This document shows, piece by piece, positions 1 to 8,554 of a DNA stretch of 64,000 bases (positions are counted from its first letter, which is position 1; every line of letters begins with the position of its first letter). The notes beneath the pieces were generated by a model, which ran no database searches, was not told where the DNA came from, and was given only the letters and a program-made list of their open reading frames with translations. Made by a program: the position numbers and the translations under genes. The stretch comes from Candidatus Nanopelagicales bacterium (GTDB lineage: Bacteria; Actinomycetota; Actinomycetes; S36-B12): positions 434,001-498,000 of the forward strand of contig JAGYJP010000002.1 in the NCBI GenBank assembly GCA_018402075.1. The letters run 5' to 3'.

Positions 1-1110
1 TTGGACATAAGGATCCCATTGTGGCGTAACGTCTTGTCCGTGCTGAAACATGGAGGGCCAATTGTTCACATTAGCGATTGCTATTCCCCTCGCACCGGTG
101 GTATTGAGACTCAAGTGGCCAATCTGGTGGCGGCTCAGCGTGAGGCTGGGTGGAATGCCGAAGTGGTCACAGCAACCACAGGTCCGCCCATTGATGGAGT
201 GGCACGGATTACTGTTCCCGTTCCATTTGAACTGCCGATCCATCCCCGCACCCGTTTGCGATTAGTAGACCACCTCGAGTTTGTACAGCCCAGTGTCGTC
301 CACATACACCTTGGAGCAACGTCACCATTTGCTTGGGGCGCCATTCGAGCGACCCGGGACATGAATCTCCCCACCGTGGTAACAGTGCACAGTATGTGGG
401 GTGGAGTCGCCCGTATGGGCTATCACGCATTCGCCAAGCAACTCACAAATTCGAATTTTATATGGTCGGCTGTGAGCAAGGAAGCAGGTCAATCCGTACA
501 AGAGGCACTGAACGTTCCAGTGCACGCGATGCCGAATGGAATTGATACCTCGCAGTGGAGAACGGTTGCCAACCCAGGTGATCATTTACGAGTCGTAGGG
601 GTGCTGCGGATGGCTCCTCGTAAACGAGTTGGGTCTTGGCTATCGATCATACGCAAGGTCCAAAAATCTCGTCCTGATGTGAGCGCTGTTTTGGTCGGGA
701 ACGGGCCTCTCCTCCCATACGCGAAACGATATGTGGAATGGCACGGCATGAACGTGCATCTTCCAGGAAGGCTGAGTCACTTCCAGTTACGTGATTTGTA
801 CGCGGAATCTGACGTGTTCCTTCAGTCTTCGTCACGCGAATCTTTCGGCATAGCAGCACTCGAGGCAAGAGCGGCAGGGCTCGCTGTAATTGCTCGAAAC
901 GGAACGGGAACAGCCTCGTTTATCGCGGGTGGAGTAAATGGATTCCTAGAAAAAAACGATCATCTGATGGTGAGGCGACTGATAGAGCTGGCAAGTAATC
1001 CAATTCAGATTGCGTCGCTGAAAGAGAATAACCAAACCACGCCGATCTACGATTTACAAAAAATGCTGGGAGCCTCCGTCGAGCTCTATCGGTTGGCGCA
1101 GAGGGAATAG
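1..1110 (+). CDS. GT4-family glycosyltransferase (5' end at window edge)
   Basis: This is a retaining GT-B glycosyltransferase of family 4, which moves a sugar from a nucleotide-sugar to a lipid or glycan acceptor at the cytoplasmic face of the membrane. Seen: the N-terminal PRTGGIET loop (about residues 30-37), the hinge-region PNGID (178-182), VGNGPLLPYA in the second Rossmann half, and the EX7E pair E280/E288 in RESFGIAALE. The reading frame is open to the first base, so the start is uncertain; the GTG at 40 (VLKHGGPIVHIS) is a more normal start than the TTG at 1. The donor and acceptor cannot be told from sequence. It lies just before dapF but on its own, with a 56-bp gap that holds a promoter for dapF. 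Confidence 0.8.
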   Translation: MDIRIPLWRNVLSVLKHGGPIVHISDCYSPRTGGIETQVANLVAAQREAGWNAEVVTATTGPPIDGVARITVPVPFELPIHPRTRLRLVDHLEFVQPSVVHIHLGATSPFAWGAIRATRDMNLPTVVTVHSMWGGVARMGYHAFAKQLTNSNFIWSAVSKEAGQSVQEALNVPVHAMPNGIDTSQWRTVANPGDHLRVVGVLRMAPRKRVGSWLSIIRKVQKSRPDVSAVLVGNGPLLPYAKRYVEWHGMNVHLPGRLSHFQLRDLYAESDVFLQSSSRESFGIAALEARAAGLAVIARNGTGTASFIAGGVNGFLEKNDHLMVRRLIELASNPIQIASLKENNQTTPIYDLQKMLGASVELYRLAQRE

Positions 1111-1154
1111 TTCAGTTGGGCAACTGCAGTGGGGAGCACAGGGATCTCATGGAA

Positions 1155-1160
1155 TAGTCT
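1155..1160 (+). promoter_or_regulatory. -10 box of dapF, leaderless type
   Basis: TAGTCT matches the actinobacterial TANNNT -10 element and ends exactly 6 nt before the GTG start of dapF. That distance puts transcription start at or next to the start codon. No Shine-Dalgarno sequence fits in the gap and no clear -35 is visible. Confidence 0.6.
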
Positions 1161-1166
1161 GCGCAC

Positions 1167-2024
1167 GTGGCCCGCCTAGCAGAGTTAAGTTTTACCAAGG
1201 GTCACGGCACGGCGAATGATTTTGTCATGATTCAAGACACTTCAGGTACCTGGAATCCCACAGTGGATCAGATCACGTGGCTTTGCGATCGCAGACGCGG
1301 CATAGGGGCCGACGGAGTTATTCGAGTGGTGCCTACGGAGCTGCTTCCTGAATTTGAAGATTTGGCCGTCGCTCCCTGGTTTATGGATTATCGTAACGCC
1401 GATGGCTCAATTGCTGAAATGTGTGGAAATGGGGCTCGGGTATTTGCTCGCTATCTCGTAGCCAGTGGTTTAGAGACTCACAAGGAATTTGTCATAGCAA
1501 CGCGTGCTGGCCTGCATGAGGTTGAGATCCACTCTGATTTAACCGTCCGTGTGTCCATGGGTACGGCATGTGAAATTGATGTTCAATCTCACCTCACCGT
1601 TCTAATTGATTCGATTGATTCAGCGTGGCCTGCAACCGGAGTCTTGGTACCGAATCCTCATGCGGTTGTCTTCCTGCCGGCAAGTGTTGATCTGGCGGAC
1701 CTGAACCTGGGTCTCCCGTGCGTGTCGCCAGCTCAAGCATTTCCCGATGGTGTGAACGTTGAGTTTGTAGAGCGGAAGGGCGATCGTCATTTGGCAATGC
1801 GAGTTGTGGAACGAGGTAGTGGGGAAACGCTCTCATGTGGAACAGGTGCATGTGCGGTGGCATGGGTAGAAGTGCAGAAATTTGGTGCTGCGCAGGGCGA
1901 AATTAGGGTAGATGTTCCAGGCGGAACTTTGTGGGTCCAAGTCTCACAGAATCAGGTGTGGCTTCGAGGTTCTGCTGAATTAGTGGCGCGCGGAAAGGTG
2001 CTGCTACCTATGCATCTCCTGTGA
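1167..2024 (+). CDS. dapF: Diaminopimelate epimerase
   Basis: This enzyme converts LL- to meso-diaminopimelate in the lysine and peptidoglycan pathway, in the cytosol, by a two-cysteine, cofactor-free mechanism. Both catalytic cysteines are visible: Cys86 in NADGSIAEMCGNGARVF and Cys224 in GSGETLSCGTGACAVA. The 285-residue length is usual for the family. The GTG start sits 6 nt after a TAGTCT -10 box and has no ribosome binding site, so the message is probably leaderless. The dapF-hflX neighbourhood is a common actinobacterial arrangement. Nothing is missing or broken. Confidence 0.97.
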   Translation: MARLAELSFTKGHGTANDFVMIQDTSGTWNPTVDQITWLCDRRRGIGADGVIRVVPTELLPEFEDLAVAPWFMDYRNADGSIAEMCGNGARVFARYLVASGLETHKEFVIATRAGLHEVEIHSDLTVRVSMGTACEIDVQSHLTVLIDSIDSAWPATGVLVPNPHAVVFLPASVDLADLNLGLPCVSPAQAFPDGVNVEFVERKGDRHLAMRVVERGSGETLSCGTGACAVAWVEVQKFGAAQGEIRVDVPGGTLWVQVSQNQVWLRGSAELVARGKVLLPMHLL

Positions 2025-2104
2025 TTACAGGCATTGCGGGAAATGTCTGCATGTTGACCTGTCCACAACGTGAATAACGTGGAACAGTCGGCGTCCTCGT
2101 GGAT

Positions 2105-2110
2105 TAGACT
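2105..2110 (+). promoter_or_regulatory. -10 box of hflX, leaderless type
   Basis: TAGACT ends 9 nt before the GTG start of hflX. The spacing allows only zero to three bases of leader. No Shine-Dalgarno sequence is present. Confidence 0.55.
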
Positions 2111-2119
2111 GACACCATT

Positions 2120-3616
2120 GTGAGTGATATTTTGTCGGATGGTTTTGAGCCGGACTTAGCCGAGCCAGCCTTGAGTCAACGGAACACGGTTGTTGAATTG
2201 TCCGCATTGAATTCGGCACTTAATGTCTCAAGTGATATTGATCTTGAGCAAAGGGCTGGACTGCGAAGAGTTTCGAATCTCTCCACGGAACTCGAAGACA
2301 TTACTGAAGTTGAATACCGTCAAGTTCGATTGGAAAGAGTTGTTCTGGCGGGCGTGTGGACTGGTGGATCGATTCAGGACGCGGAGCGCTCACTTCGAGA
2401 ATTAGCGCGGTTGGCTGAGACGGCAGGTTCAACCGTTGTCGATGGCGTGATTCAACGCAGAGAAGCACCTGATCCTGCCACGTATTTGGGTTCGGGAAAG
2501 GTGCGTGAACTTGCAGTAATCGTTTCATCTGAGAATGCTGACACGGTTATATGCGACGGTGAGTTAACACCAGGCCAATTAAGGCAACTTGAGTCAATTG
2601 TCAAAGTAAAAGTTGTGGATCGCACATGGTTGATTTTGGACATTTTCGCCCAACATGCTCGGAGTCGTGAGGGTAAGGCTCAGGTGTCACTTGCTCAGAT
2701 GCAATATCTCTTGCCGCGACTGCGTGGTTGGGGTGAGTCACTATCTCGTCAAGGAGGAGGTAGAGCCGGCGGCGCGACAGGTGGGGTGGGCACTCGTGGG
2801 CCAGGTGAAACCAAGATTGAGACTGATCGACGTCGAATCCGTACTCAAATGGCAAAGTTGCGCAAGCAATTGAAGGAATTAGAGAAGACCCGGGTTATTC
2901 AACGTCAAGCACGTGAGCAATCGGGAATCGCAACTGTCGCACTCGCGGGATACACGAATGCCGGTAAATCGAGTCTTCTTAACGCGCTGACTGGTTCAGG
3001 TGTGCTTGTCCAAGATGAACTTTTTGCCACGCTTGATCCAACCGTTCGAAAGATGCGGCTGGCCAGTGGGCGGGAACTAACTTTGGCTGACACGGTGGGC
3101 TTTGTCAGGCACTTGCCGCATGACCTTGTTGAAGCCTTCCGTTCGACATTGACGGAAGTACAACACGCAGATCTCATAATTCACGTCGTTGACGGTGCAG
3201 ACGAAGATCCATTCGGTCAAATATCTGCTGTACGTGAGGTGCTGGGTGAAATTGGTGCCCAGGCTATTCCGGAGTTAATAGTGGTTAACAAGACTGATAT
3301 AGCCGACCCGGTTAATCTCGCATCTTTGGCGACACAGTTTCCGGGTTGCGTCATGGTGAGTGCAAATACCGGCGTGGGGATACCTGCGCTCCTCAATGTA
3401 ATCGAGGACCGCCTACCCCATCACAATGTCCATGTGCGTGTTTCTATTCCTTATAGTCGAGGTGACGTTCTGGCCCGTATTCACCAGTTCGGTGAGAATG
3501 TATCTGTGAAACACGGTGAACTGGGCTCACTTGTTGAGGCTGATGTCCCCGAGTACTTAGCGGCTGAACTGGGTGCATCTATTTACTTGGTGGGTAATAC
3601 AGCGAGTCCTTCTTGA
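2120..3616 (+). CDS. hflX: GTPase HflX, ribosome-associated
   Basis: HflX is a GTPase that binds the 50S subunit and can split stalled or resting ribosomes. Seen in the 498-residue protein: a poorly conserved N-terminal tail (about 1-60), the HflX domain (about 65-260) with the Gly-rich GGGRAGGATGGVGTRGPGETK loop region near 212-232, a helical KLRKQLKELEKTR segment, and the G domain with G1 GYTNAGKS (277-284), G2 FATLDPTVR, G3 DTVGF (324-328) and G4 NKTD. The GTG start follows a TAGACT -10 box by 9 nt. Its stop codon overlaps the start of the next gene by 4 nt, so the helicase gene is likely cotranscribed. Confidence 0.96.
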   Translation: MSDILSDGFEPDLAEPALSQRNTVVELSALNSALNVSSDIDLEQRAGLRRVSNLSTELEDITEVEYRQVRLERVVLAGVWTGGSIQDAERSLRELARLAETAGSTVVDGVIQRREAPDPATYLGSGKVRELAVIVSSENADTVICDGELTPGQLRQLESIVKVKVVDRTWLILDIFAQHARSREGKAQVSLAQMQYLLPRLRGWGESLSRQGGGRAGGATGGVGTRGPGETKIETDRRRIRTQMAKLRKQLKELEKTRVIQRQAREQSGIATVALAGYTNAGKSSLLNALTGSGVLVQDELFATLDPTVRKMRLASGRELTLADTVGFVRHLPHDLVEAFRSTLTEVQHADLIIHVVDGADEDPFGQISAVREVLGEIGAQAIPELIVVNKTDIADPVNLASLATQFPGCVMVSANTGVGIPALLNVIEDRLPHHNVHVRVSIPYSRGDVLARIHQFGENVSVKHGELGSLVEADVPEYLAAELGASIYLVGNTASPS

Positions 3617-5601
3617 GGCCTACGTTTTCTGATCTTGATCCACGCCAAGTGTTGGAAAAAGTGGTGCAACGTGTGTCAGGTGAGACCAGAAGTGGACAAA
3701 TCACAATGATCTCTGTGATTGCGGATGCAATTAGTCGAAATGAGCACAGGATAATTCAAGCCGGAACTGGTACAGGAAAATCTCTAGGTTATCTGATTCC
3801 TGCAGCCACTTTCGCGTTGAACCAATCTCAGGGCGCAGTCGTTGTTGCTACGGCGACCCTGGCTCTTCAAAAACAATTAATGGAGAAAGATTTGCCTCTA
3901 CTTGCCGAGGTACTAGCTCGTGATTTTGGTGTAGAACTGAAATATGCCGTTATTAAGGGAAGAAATAATTATGTGTGTTTGCAGAAGCTTCACACCACAA
4001 TTCCGGATCCAGACCAGGAAGCATTATTCGAAATTGGCGCCAGTTATCTGAGCACACAGGCCATTGCGGTACGTGAATGGGCCGAGTCAACTCAGACTGG
4101 CGATCGTGACGAATACCCTGAGGAAATCGACGCTCGCGTTTGGCGTGGCTTCTCGGTATCCCGTCGTGAATGTATTGGAGAATCCAAATGCACATTTGGT
4201 CAAGAGTGTTTCGCAGGACAACGACGGAGCACTGCTTCAGATGCTCACATTGTGGTCACGAACCACGCGCTACTCGCCATTGAAGTCATTGAGGGTATTC
4301 CTGTTTTGCCGGAACACGATGTCGTGATTATTGACGAGGGACATGAAATCGTGGATCGCGCAACCAGTGCAATAACAAGTGAGCTTTCTGTGGGTATGTT
4401 AGAACGAACGATTTCATCGGCTTCATCACTCCTTATGGAACGAACAATTCAACTCGCGAATGAAGCAGCAAGTGCATTCGATACAGCCCTTGGCGTGCTG
4501 GTGGGCGATGCAAACAACATAGTTCGAATCATGGATTTACCTCCCGTGCTTATCGAGTCGCTGACGTTGATTCGCGACGCCATGGGAACCGCAATCGCCG
4601 AGATTGGCGGAGTTAAGAGTGACCAGCCTGATGTGACGGCTAGGAATCAGCAAATCCGAGGCGGGATGGAGGATATTCACGACACGGCGGGGCAGATCAT
4701 CAATAATGGTGTATCGCTATCTGAAGATCATGTTGTGTGGATCGATCATTTTGGAAAGTCCGCGGTATTGCATTCAGCACCCCTGAGTGTTGCGTCGATC
4801 CTAGAGTCGGCACTCTTTTCTGAAAAGTGCGTTGTGGTTACTAGTGCAACACTGACAGCAGCCGGGAATTTTGATTCTGTTGCTAAAAGCCTCGGTATTC
4901 ATGCAAGTCCGCGCCTAGAGACTGTTGATGTGGGCTCACCATTTGATTACCCCACTCAGGGCATTCTTTATGTCGCATCGCATGTGGCTCCTCCTTCGCC
5001 AGAGGGAATCTCATTGCAGGCATTAGATGAGATGGGTGAATTAGTCGAGGCTGCTGGGGGAAGAAGCCTAATTTTGTGTTCTAGTTGGCGTGCGGTTGAA
5101 CGAGCCTCCGAGTATTTGCGTGTTCGAGTCGACACGCCGTTGTTCACCCAGAAGAAAGGCGAGTCTGCAGGTTTGTTGGTCGAGAAGTTTGCTCGTGATT
5201 CGGTAAGTTCGCTAATCGGCACCTTGACCTTGTGGCAAGGTGTTGATGTACCTGGTAACGCATGTATTCAGGTGATCATCGATCGGATTCCGTTTCCGCG
5301 ACCCGATGATCCTGTTATGTCGGCTCGAGCTCGTGCGGTGGATTTGGGTGGCGGGTCTGGATTTGCCTCGGTCACCATGGCCAAAGCAGGACTGTTGCTC
5401 GCTCAGGCCTCCGGCAGACTTATTCGGCGCACCACCGACCGCGGTGTTGTCAGTGTGCTTGACTCGCGCCTGGCGACCGCGCGCTATGGGAGTGCATTGC
5501 GGGCGAGCATGCCGCCCATGTGGTTTACCACAAATAAAATGGCGACTTTGTCAGCACTTGAAAGACTCGCAGGTGAAGCTGAATCGGCAGGTTTGCCGTA
5601 A
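3613..5601 (+). CDS. DinG/XPD-like ATP-dependent helicase
   Basis: This is a superfamily 2 helicase of the DinG type, expected to unwind DNA 5'-3' during repair. Walker A is GTGTGKS (51-57). The Walker B box is DEGHE rather than DEAH, as in DinG proteins. A four-cysteine iron-sulfur set is visible: Cys in NNYVCLQKL, then RRECIGESKCTFGQECFA. C-terminal motifs include VVVTSATLT, GTLTLWQGVDVPG and QASGRLIRR. The 662-residue length is typical for the actinobacterial version. The TTG start at 3613 overlaps the hflX stop (TTGA), which suggests translational coupling. It is convergent with lexA with a 1-bp gap. Confidence 0.92.
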   Translation: MRPTFSDLDPRQVLEKVVQRVSGETRSGQITMISVIADAISRNEHRIIQAGTGTGKSLGYLIPAATFALNQSQGAVVVATATLALQKQLMEKDLPLLAEVLARDFGVELKYAVIKGRNNYVCLQKLHTTIPDPDQEALFEIGASYLSTQAIAVREWAESTQTGDRDEYPEEIDARVWRGFSVSRRECIGESKCTFGQECFAGQRRSTASDAHIVVTNHALLAIEVIEGIPVLPEHDVVIIDEGHEIVDRATSAITSELSVGMLERTISSASSLLMERTIQLANEAASAFDTALGVLVGDANNIVRIMDLPPVLIESLTLIRDAMGTAIAEIGGVKSDQPDVTARNQQIRGGMEDIHDTAGQIINNGVSLSEDHVVWIDHFGKSAVLHSAPLSVASILESALFSEKCVVVTSATLTAAGNFDSVAKSLGIHASPRLETVDVGSPFDYPTQGILYVASHVAPPSPEGISLQALDEMGELVEAAGGRSLILCSSWRAVERASEYLRVRVDTPLFTQKKGESAGLLVEKFARDSVSSLIGTLTLWQGVDVPGNACIQVIIDRIPFPRPDDPVMSARARAVDLGGGSGFASVTMAKAGLLLAQASGRLIRRTTDRGVVSVLDSRLATARYGSALRASMPPMWFTTNKMATLSALERLAGEAESAGLP

Positions 5602-5602
5602 A

Positions 5603-6346
5603 TCAAAGACGCCGTAGGACTGTGACAACCTTTCCCAGTATTTGCGCGTTGTCTCCGGGGATAGGAGCATAGGCGGGGTTGTGCGGCATGAGCCATACGT
5701 GACCATCGCGCTTTTTGAAAGTCTTGACTGTTGCTTCGTCCTCGAGCAGTGCAGCAACGATGTCTCCGTTTTCACACGTGGGCTGTCGTCGAACAACTAC
5801 CCAGTCACCGTCACAAATGGCGGCATCCACCATGGAATCTCCCACCACCTTGAGACTAAATAATTCGCCTTCGCCGACTAATTCCCTGGGAAGGGGGAAT
5901 GTTTGTTCAACCGACTGCTCCGCCAGAATTGGCCCACCGGCTGCGATCCTTCCCAAAACTGGGACGTTGGTTACTCCAGCAATCTCAGCGTTGCTGGTCT
6001 GATCTTGCGAATGCACCCGTTGTGCATGGCTTCCACCGGTGTGATGGGAAAGAACCAGGGCGCGAGGACGATTCGGGTCAATTCGGAGATAGCCGGCCTT
6101 CTGCAAATTCTTCAGTTGGTGGGCCACAGAACTAGGACTCGTCAGGCCTACGGATTCGCCTATTTCGCGAACACTCGGGGGGTAGCCTCGAACTTCGGTT
6201 GTACTGCGGATCATGTCGAGAATGGCGATTTGCCTCTCGGAGAGTGGTTCTTTTGCATGGGAGCGAATATCGTGAACGGTCCCGTTGTCATGCGGTGAAG
6301 TACCGTTGGATTCCACGGTGGGAACTTTGGTGATCCTGCTTGCCAT
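5603..6346 (-). CDS. lexA: SOS repressor LexA
   Basis: LexA represses DNA-damage genes and cleaves itself when RecA filaments form. The winged-helix domain runs from about residue 36 ([12 protein letters not shown]) to 100. The self-cleavage bond is Ala136-Gly137 in [11 protein letters not shown], and the Ser/Lys dyad is Ser171 (VVGDSMV) and Lys208 (EATVKTF). At 247 residues it is longer than E. coli LexA because of about 35 extra N-terminal residues and a linker. The ATG start has GAGGG 9 nt upstream. Upstream lies the LexA box at 6465-6480, which probably overlaps the lexA -35 (TTTGAT, with TAACCT as -10), implying autoregulation. Confidence 0.97.
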   Translation of the reverse strand: MASRITKVPTVESNGTSPHDNGTVHDIRSHAKEPLSERQIAILDMIRSTTEVRGYPPSVREIGESVGLTSPSSVAHQLKNLQKAGYLRIDPNRPRALVLSHHTGGSHAQRVHSQDQTSNAEIAGVTNVPVLGRIAAGGPILAEQSVEQTFPLPRELVGEGELFSLKVVGDSMVDAAICDGDWVVVRRQPTCENGDIVAALLEDEATVKTFKKRDGHVWLMPHNPAYAPIPGDNAQILGKVVTVLRRL

Positions 6347-6464
6347 GGATGTTGCCCTCTCATTCGAGATACTTCATTGTCAGAGGTATCTGGTTCTCTC
6401 AGGTCGTGAATGAAAACGCCTCCACGGTCTGCCCTACGCAGGTTACCCCTTGGCCCGACACGAA

Positions 6465-6480
6465 TCAAACACATGTTCGA
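6465..6480. promoter_or_regulatory. LexA operator (SOS box 1)
   Basis: TCAAACACATGTTCGA differs at one base from the symmetric form TCGAACACATGTTCGA, a near-perfect match to the actinobacterial/Gram-positive SOS box CGAACN4GTTCG. It lies in the divergent lexA / LysM region and covers the likely -35 of lexA. Confidence 0.85.
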
Positions 6481-6515
6481 AATGTCGTGGATTCTTTCCC
6501 TTCACATGCTATAAA

Positions 6516-6531
6516 TCGTACATCCGTTCGA
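6516..6531. promoter_or_regulatory. LexA operator (SOS box 2)
   Basis: TCGTACATCCGTTCGA has the half-sites TCGTAC and GTTCGA with the correct 4-base spacer and one mismatch in the left half. It directly follows the TATAAA at 6510-6515, a candidate -10 of the LysM gene, and lies 30 bp before that gene's start. Bound LexA would block LysM transcription. Confidence 0.75.
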
Positions 6532-6561
6532 TTGTTTACCAGTTCGAGAAAGGCTTCCCCC

Positions 6562-6870
6562 ATGAATAATCATCAGACGCCAATTACGTTGACCCCCAGA
6601 GGCAGGCTTGTCCTTGGACTTGTGGTGACTTTTATCGGTCTTTTGGCATGGATCACTGTCGGTGGCGGAACCGCTGACGCCTCGGCTGATCAATTTGCGA
6701 AAGTAGGAGACACTGTCGTGGTGCAACCAGGGGAGAGCCTCTGGTCCATCGCCACGGATATCGCTCCTGACAGCGATCCGCGCGGTGTAATTGTGGTCAT
6801 CAGGGAGCTCAATAATCTCGGTACACAACACGTTTACCCTGGCCAATCCTTAATCGTTCCAGCCATATAA
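6562..6870 (+). CDS. Small LysM-domain membrane protein, probable SOS cell-division inhibitor (YneA/DivS/Rv2719c position)
   Basis: This 102-residue protein has one N-terminal membrane segment (about 14-35, LVLGLVVTFIGLLAWITVGG) and one LysM domain (about 46-101, VVVQPGESLWSIATD to VYPGQSLIVP), so it should sit in the membrane with LysM outside, touching peptidoglycan. The ATG at 6562 is chosen because AGAAAGG precedes it at good spacing; the longer open frame runs back into lexA. It is divergent from lexA and separated by two LexA boxes. YneA of Bacillus and Rv2719c of Mycobacterium hold the same position next to lexA, carry LysM and are damage-induced, so the role is inferred from architecture and place, not from close identity. 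Confidence 0.85.
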   Translation: MNNHQTPITLTPRGRLVLGLVVTFIGLLAWITVGGGTADASADQFAKVGDTVVVQPGESLWSIATDIAPDSDPRGVIVVIRELNNLGTQHVYPGQSLIVPAI

Positions 6871-6916
6871 GAGTTTCCCCTGGGGGATCGATTCGACTAA
6901 GAGCCAGTGTTTTAGA

Positions 6917-7666
6917 GTGCGGAATGTGATCAAGATTGGATTGACGGCATCTGTTGTCATCGCGTTGTCGATGGCCTCAGGTCTTCCGGCCCATAGTCTC
7001 GAGCGAGACCCCCGTTGGCGAACGGGTGGGGATCCTCGTGCGTGTTCGGCTCCTGCGTGGCCCCAATCGATCAATTCTTCGGCGCCGGGTGCAGGCAAAA
7101 GGGTTTTAATCATTGGTGATTCCCTCACTCGAGATTCATCTGACATGCTGCGATCTTCGCTGCGCAAATCTGGATGGTTGCCGACTATCCGTTGCTTTGG
7201 GGGCAAACGACTGGATTGGGCAATTGACCAAGTACGTGACCAAAAGGCGTGGAAGAGTGTTCCCAGAACGGTCATCATCGCCATGGGTACCAACGATATG
7301 CGGTGGATTGACAGGAGTTTGACCTCCCAGCGAATGGATCAACTTCTTAATCGACTTGGCCCTGATCGGGATGTCATGTGGATCAATACCTTCGGGGGTA
7401 ACGGTGACCGATTCAGCAAGGAAAAGCAGCGGTGGTTTAACAGGAAACTCGATCAAAAGGCCGATAAGAGACCGAATGTGGTCGTCATGCCTTGGGATGA
7501 AATGGCCGCCAAGGCCAAGATAAAGCTATCTTCGGCCATTCATTACACATATCCCGGCTATCGATTGAGGACACAGGAAACGGTGCAGATGCTCAATGCG
7601 GAGTTTGGTCGCGCCGAACCAGCCCCGATCGAGCGGCCAAATTCGAGTTTGGCCCTTAGCCCCTAG
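6917..7666 (+). CDS. Exported SGNH-hydrolase-like protein, catalytic Asp replaced
   Basis: This 249-residue protein has a cleavable-looking signal peptide (about 1-27, hydrophobic core ending SGLPAHS) and an SGNH/GDSL fold. Block I is IIGDSLTRDS with Ser69, block III is AMGTNDMRW with Asn126, and the block V His is His209 in SSAIHYTYPGYRL. In normal members the residue three before the His is Asp; here it is Ser206, so the usual triad is incomplete. It may act with a dyad or only bind. The GTG start at 6917 is the only one that gives the full signal peptide. The substrate is unknown; cell-wall or exopolysaccharide esters are likely for this class. Confidence 0.75.
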   Translation: MRNVIKIGLTASVVIALSMASGLPAHSLERDPRWRTGGDPRACSAPAWPQSINSSAPGAGKRVLIIGDSLTRDSSDMLRSSLRKSGWLPTIRCFGGKRLDWAIDQVRDQKAWKSVPRTVIIAMGTNDMRWIDRSLTSQRMDQLLNRLGPDRDVMWINTFGGNGDRFSKEKQRWFNRKLDQKADKRPNVVVMPWDEMAAKAKIKLSSAIHYTYPGYRLRTQETVQMLNAEFGRAEPAPIERPNSSLALSP

Positions 7667-7762
7667 CGGCTCCCTCAGGCAGAGCCCCACGTGGCAGCAA
7701 CACGCCGAATGGGGATTATTGCCAAACAGTTGCGTACCCCATGGGTTTGCACTAGATTCACA

Positions 7763-7778
7763 CCCCTAGATGTAGTAG
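7763..7778. promoter_or_regulatory. Candidate NrdR box upstream of nrdR-nrdJ
   Basis: The core CTAGATGTAG matches 8 of 10 positions of the NrdR consensus core CwAtATaTwG and is palindromic at its outer CTA/TAG. A weaker CTAGATTCAC copy starts 14 bp upstream, a spacing unlike the usual whole-helical-turn pairs. The site lies 155 bp before nrdR, a gene commonly under its own control. Confidence 0.5.
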
Positions 7779-7932
7779 TAACACCGTTGTGATTTGTCCA
7801 CAGGTTGTGGTTCTGAGCACACAGGTTGGCACCAAAACATCCACAAGTAGTCCACAAAAGCACAGAATTATCGTTACGAGTGTTACGGAAGTGGCAATCG
7901 AGGCGGTTGTGAACAAAGGAGAGTGAATCCAA

Positions 7933-8439
7933 GTGAAGTGTCCCTTTTGCCGCGAGGATGACTCTCGGGTAGTTGACTCGAGGACCGTGGATGAAGGTTT
8001 GGCAGTTCGCCGTCGGCGTGAGTGCAGCTCATGTGGGCGCAGATTTACGACCGCCGAATTCGCGGCACTTTCCATTGTCAAGCGCTCAGGTGCCACGGAG
8101 GCTTTCAATCGGCTCAAGGTGGTCAGTGGGGTGCGCAAAGCTTGTCAGGGCAGGCCGGTCAGTGAGGACAATCTTGCAGTCCTTGCACAGCGTGTGGAGG
8201 ACAATCTCCGGGCCAGTGGCAACAGTGAAATTCCAGCCCAAGAAGTTGGGCTCGCCATCCTTGCTCCATTACGTGAACTCGACGAAGTTGCCTATCTCCG
8301 ATTTGCCTCCGTGTACCGGTCCTTCGATACATTGGAGGATTTTGAAGCTGAAATTGCCCTTCTTCGTGCTGAAGGTGAACCCACTGGCCAAGAACCGGTC
8401 AGAAATTCTTGCACAACCGACTCGACTGTTACGCCATGA
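7933..8439 (+). CDS. nrdR: Transcriptional repressor NrdR
   Basis: NrdR senses ATP/dATP and represses ribonucleotide reductase genes. The 168-residue protein has the N-terminal zinc ribbon, with ligands Cys3, Cys6, Cys31 and Cys34 (CPFC and CSSC), followed by an ATP-cone domain (about 48-140, beginning [18 protein letters not shown]). The GTG start at 7933 is preceded by AAAGGAG. It lies 115 bp upstream of nrdJ on the same strand, an arrangement known from Streptomyces nrdRJ, and a candidate NrdR box lies upstream. I looked for a cobalamin riboswitch in the 266-bp leader, as found in Streptomyces, and did not recognise one. Confidence 0.96.
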   Translation: MKCPFCREDDSRVVDSRTVDEGLAVRRRRECSSCGRRFTTAEFAALSIVKRSGATEAFNRLKVVSGVRKACQGRPVSEDNLAVLAQRVEDNLRASGNSEIPAQEVGLAILAPLRELDEVAYLRFASVYRSFDTLEDFEAEIALLRAEGEPTGQEPVRNSCTTDSTVTP

Positions 8440-8554
8440 AGATTCACTCCGAAGTCACGAGCCAACACGGGACTTGACGCATCAAATAAAAACAAAACCG
8501 CATAACAACCACATAAGGACTTCCCATCACACTCCAGATACGAAAGGTACGTTC

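Noticed and set aside
6340..6561. N-terminal extension of the LysM protein to 6340
   Set aside because: It would overlap lexA's start and read through both LexA boxes; ATG 6562 has AGAAAGG and gives a normal membrane segment.
7752..7761. Second NrdR box upstream of the main one
   Set aside because: It matches only 6 of 10 core bases and is 14 bp from the main box, not a whole number of helical turns as in known tandem NrdR sites.
7973..8554. Extension of nrdJ through nrdR in another frame
   Set aside because: The extra residues do not resemble a reductase N-terminus, while NrdR in the other frame is fully conserved and ATG 8555 has a good ribosome binding site.
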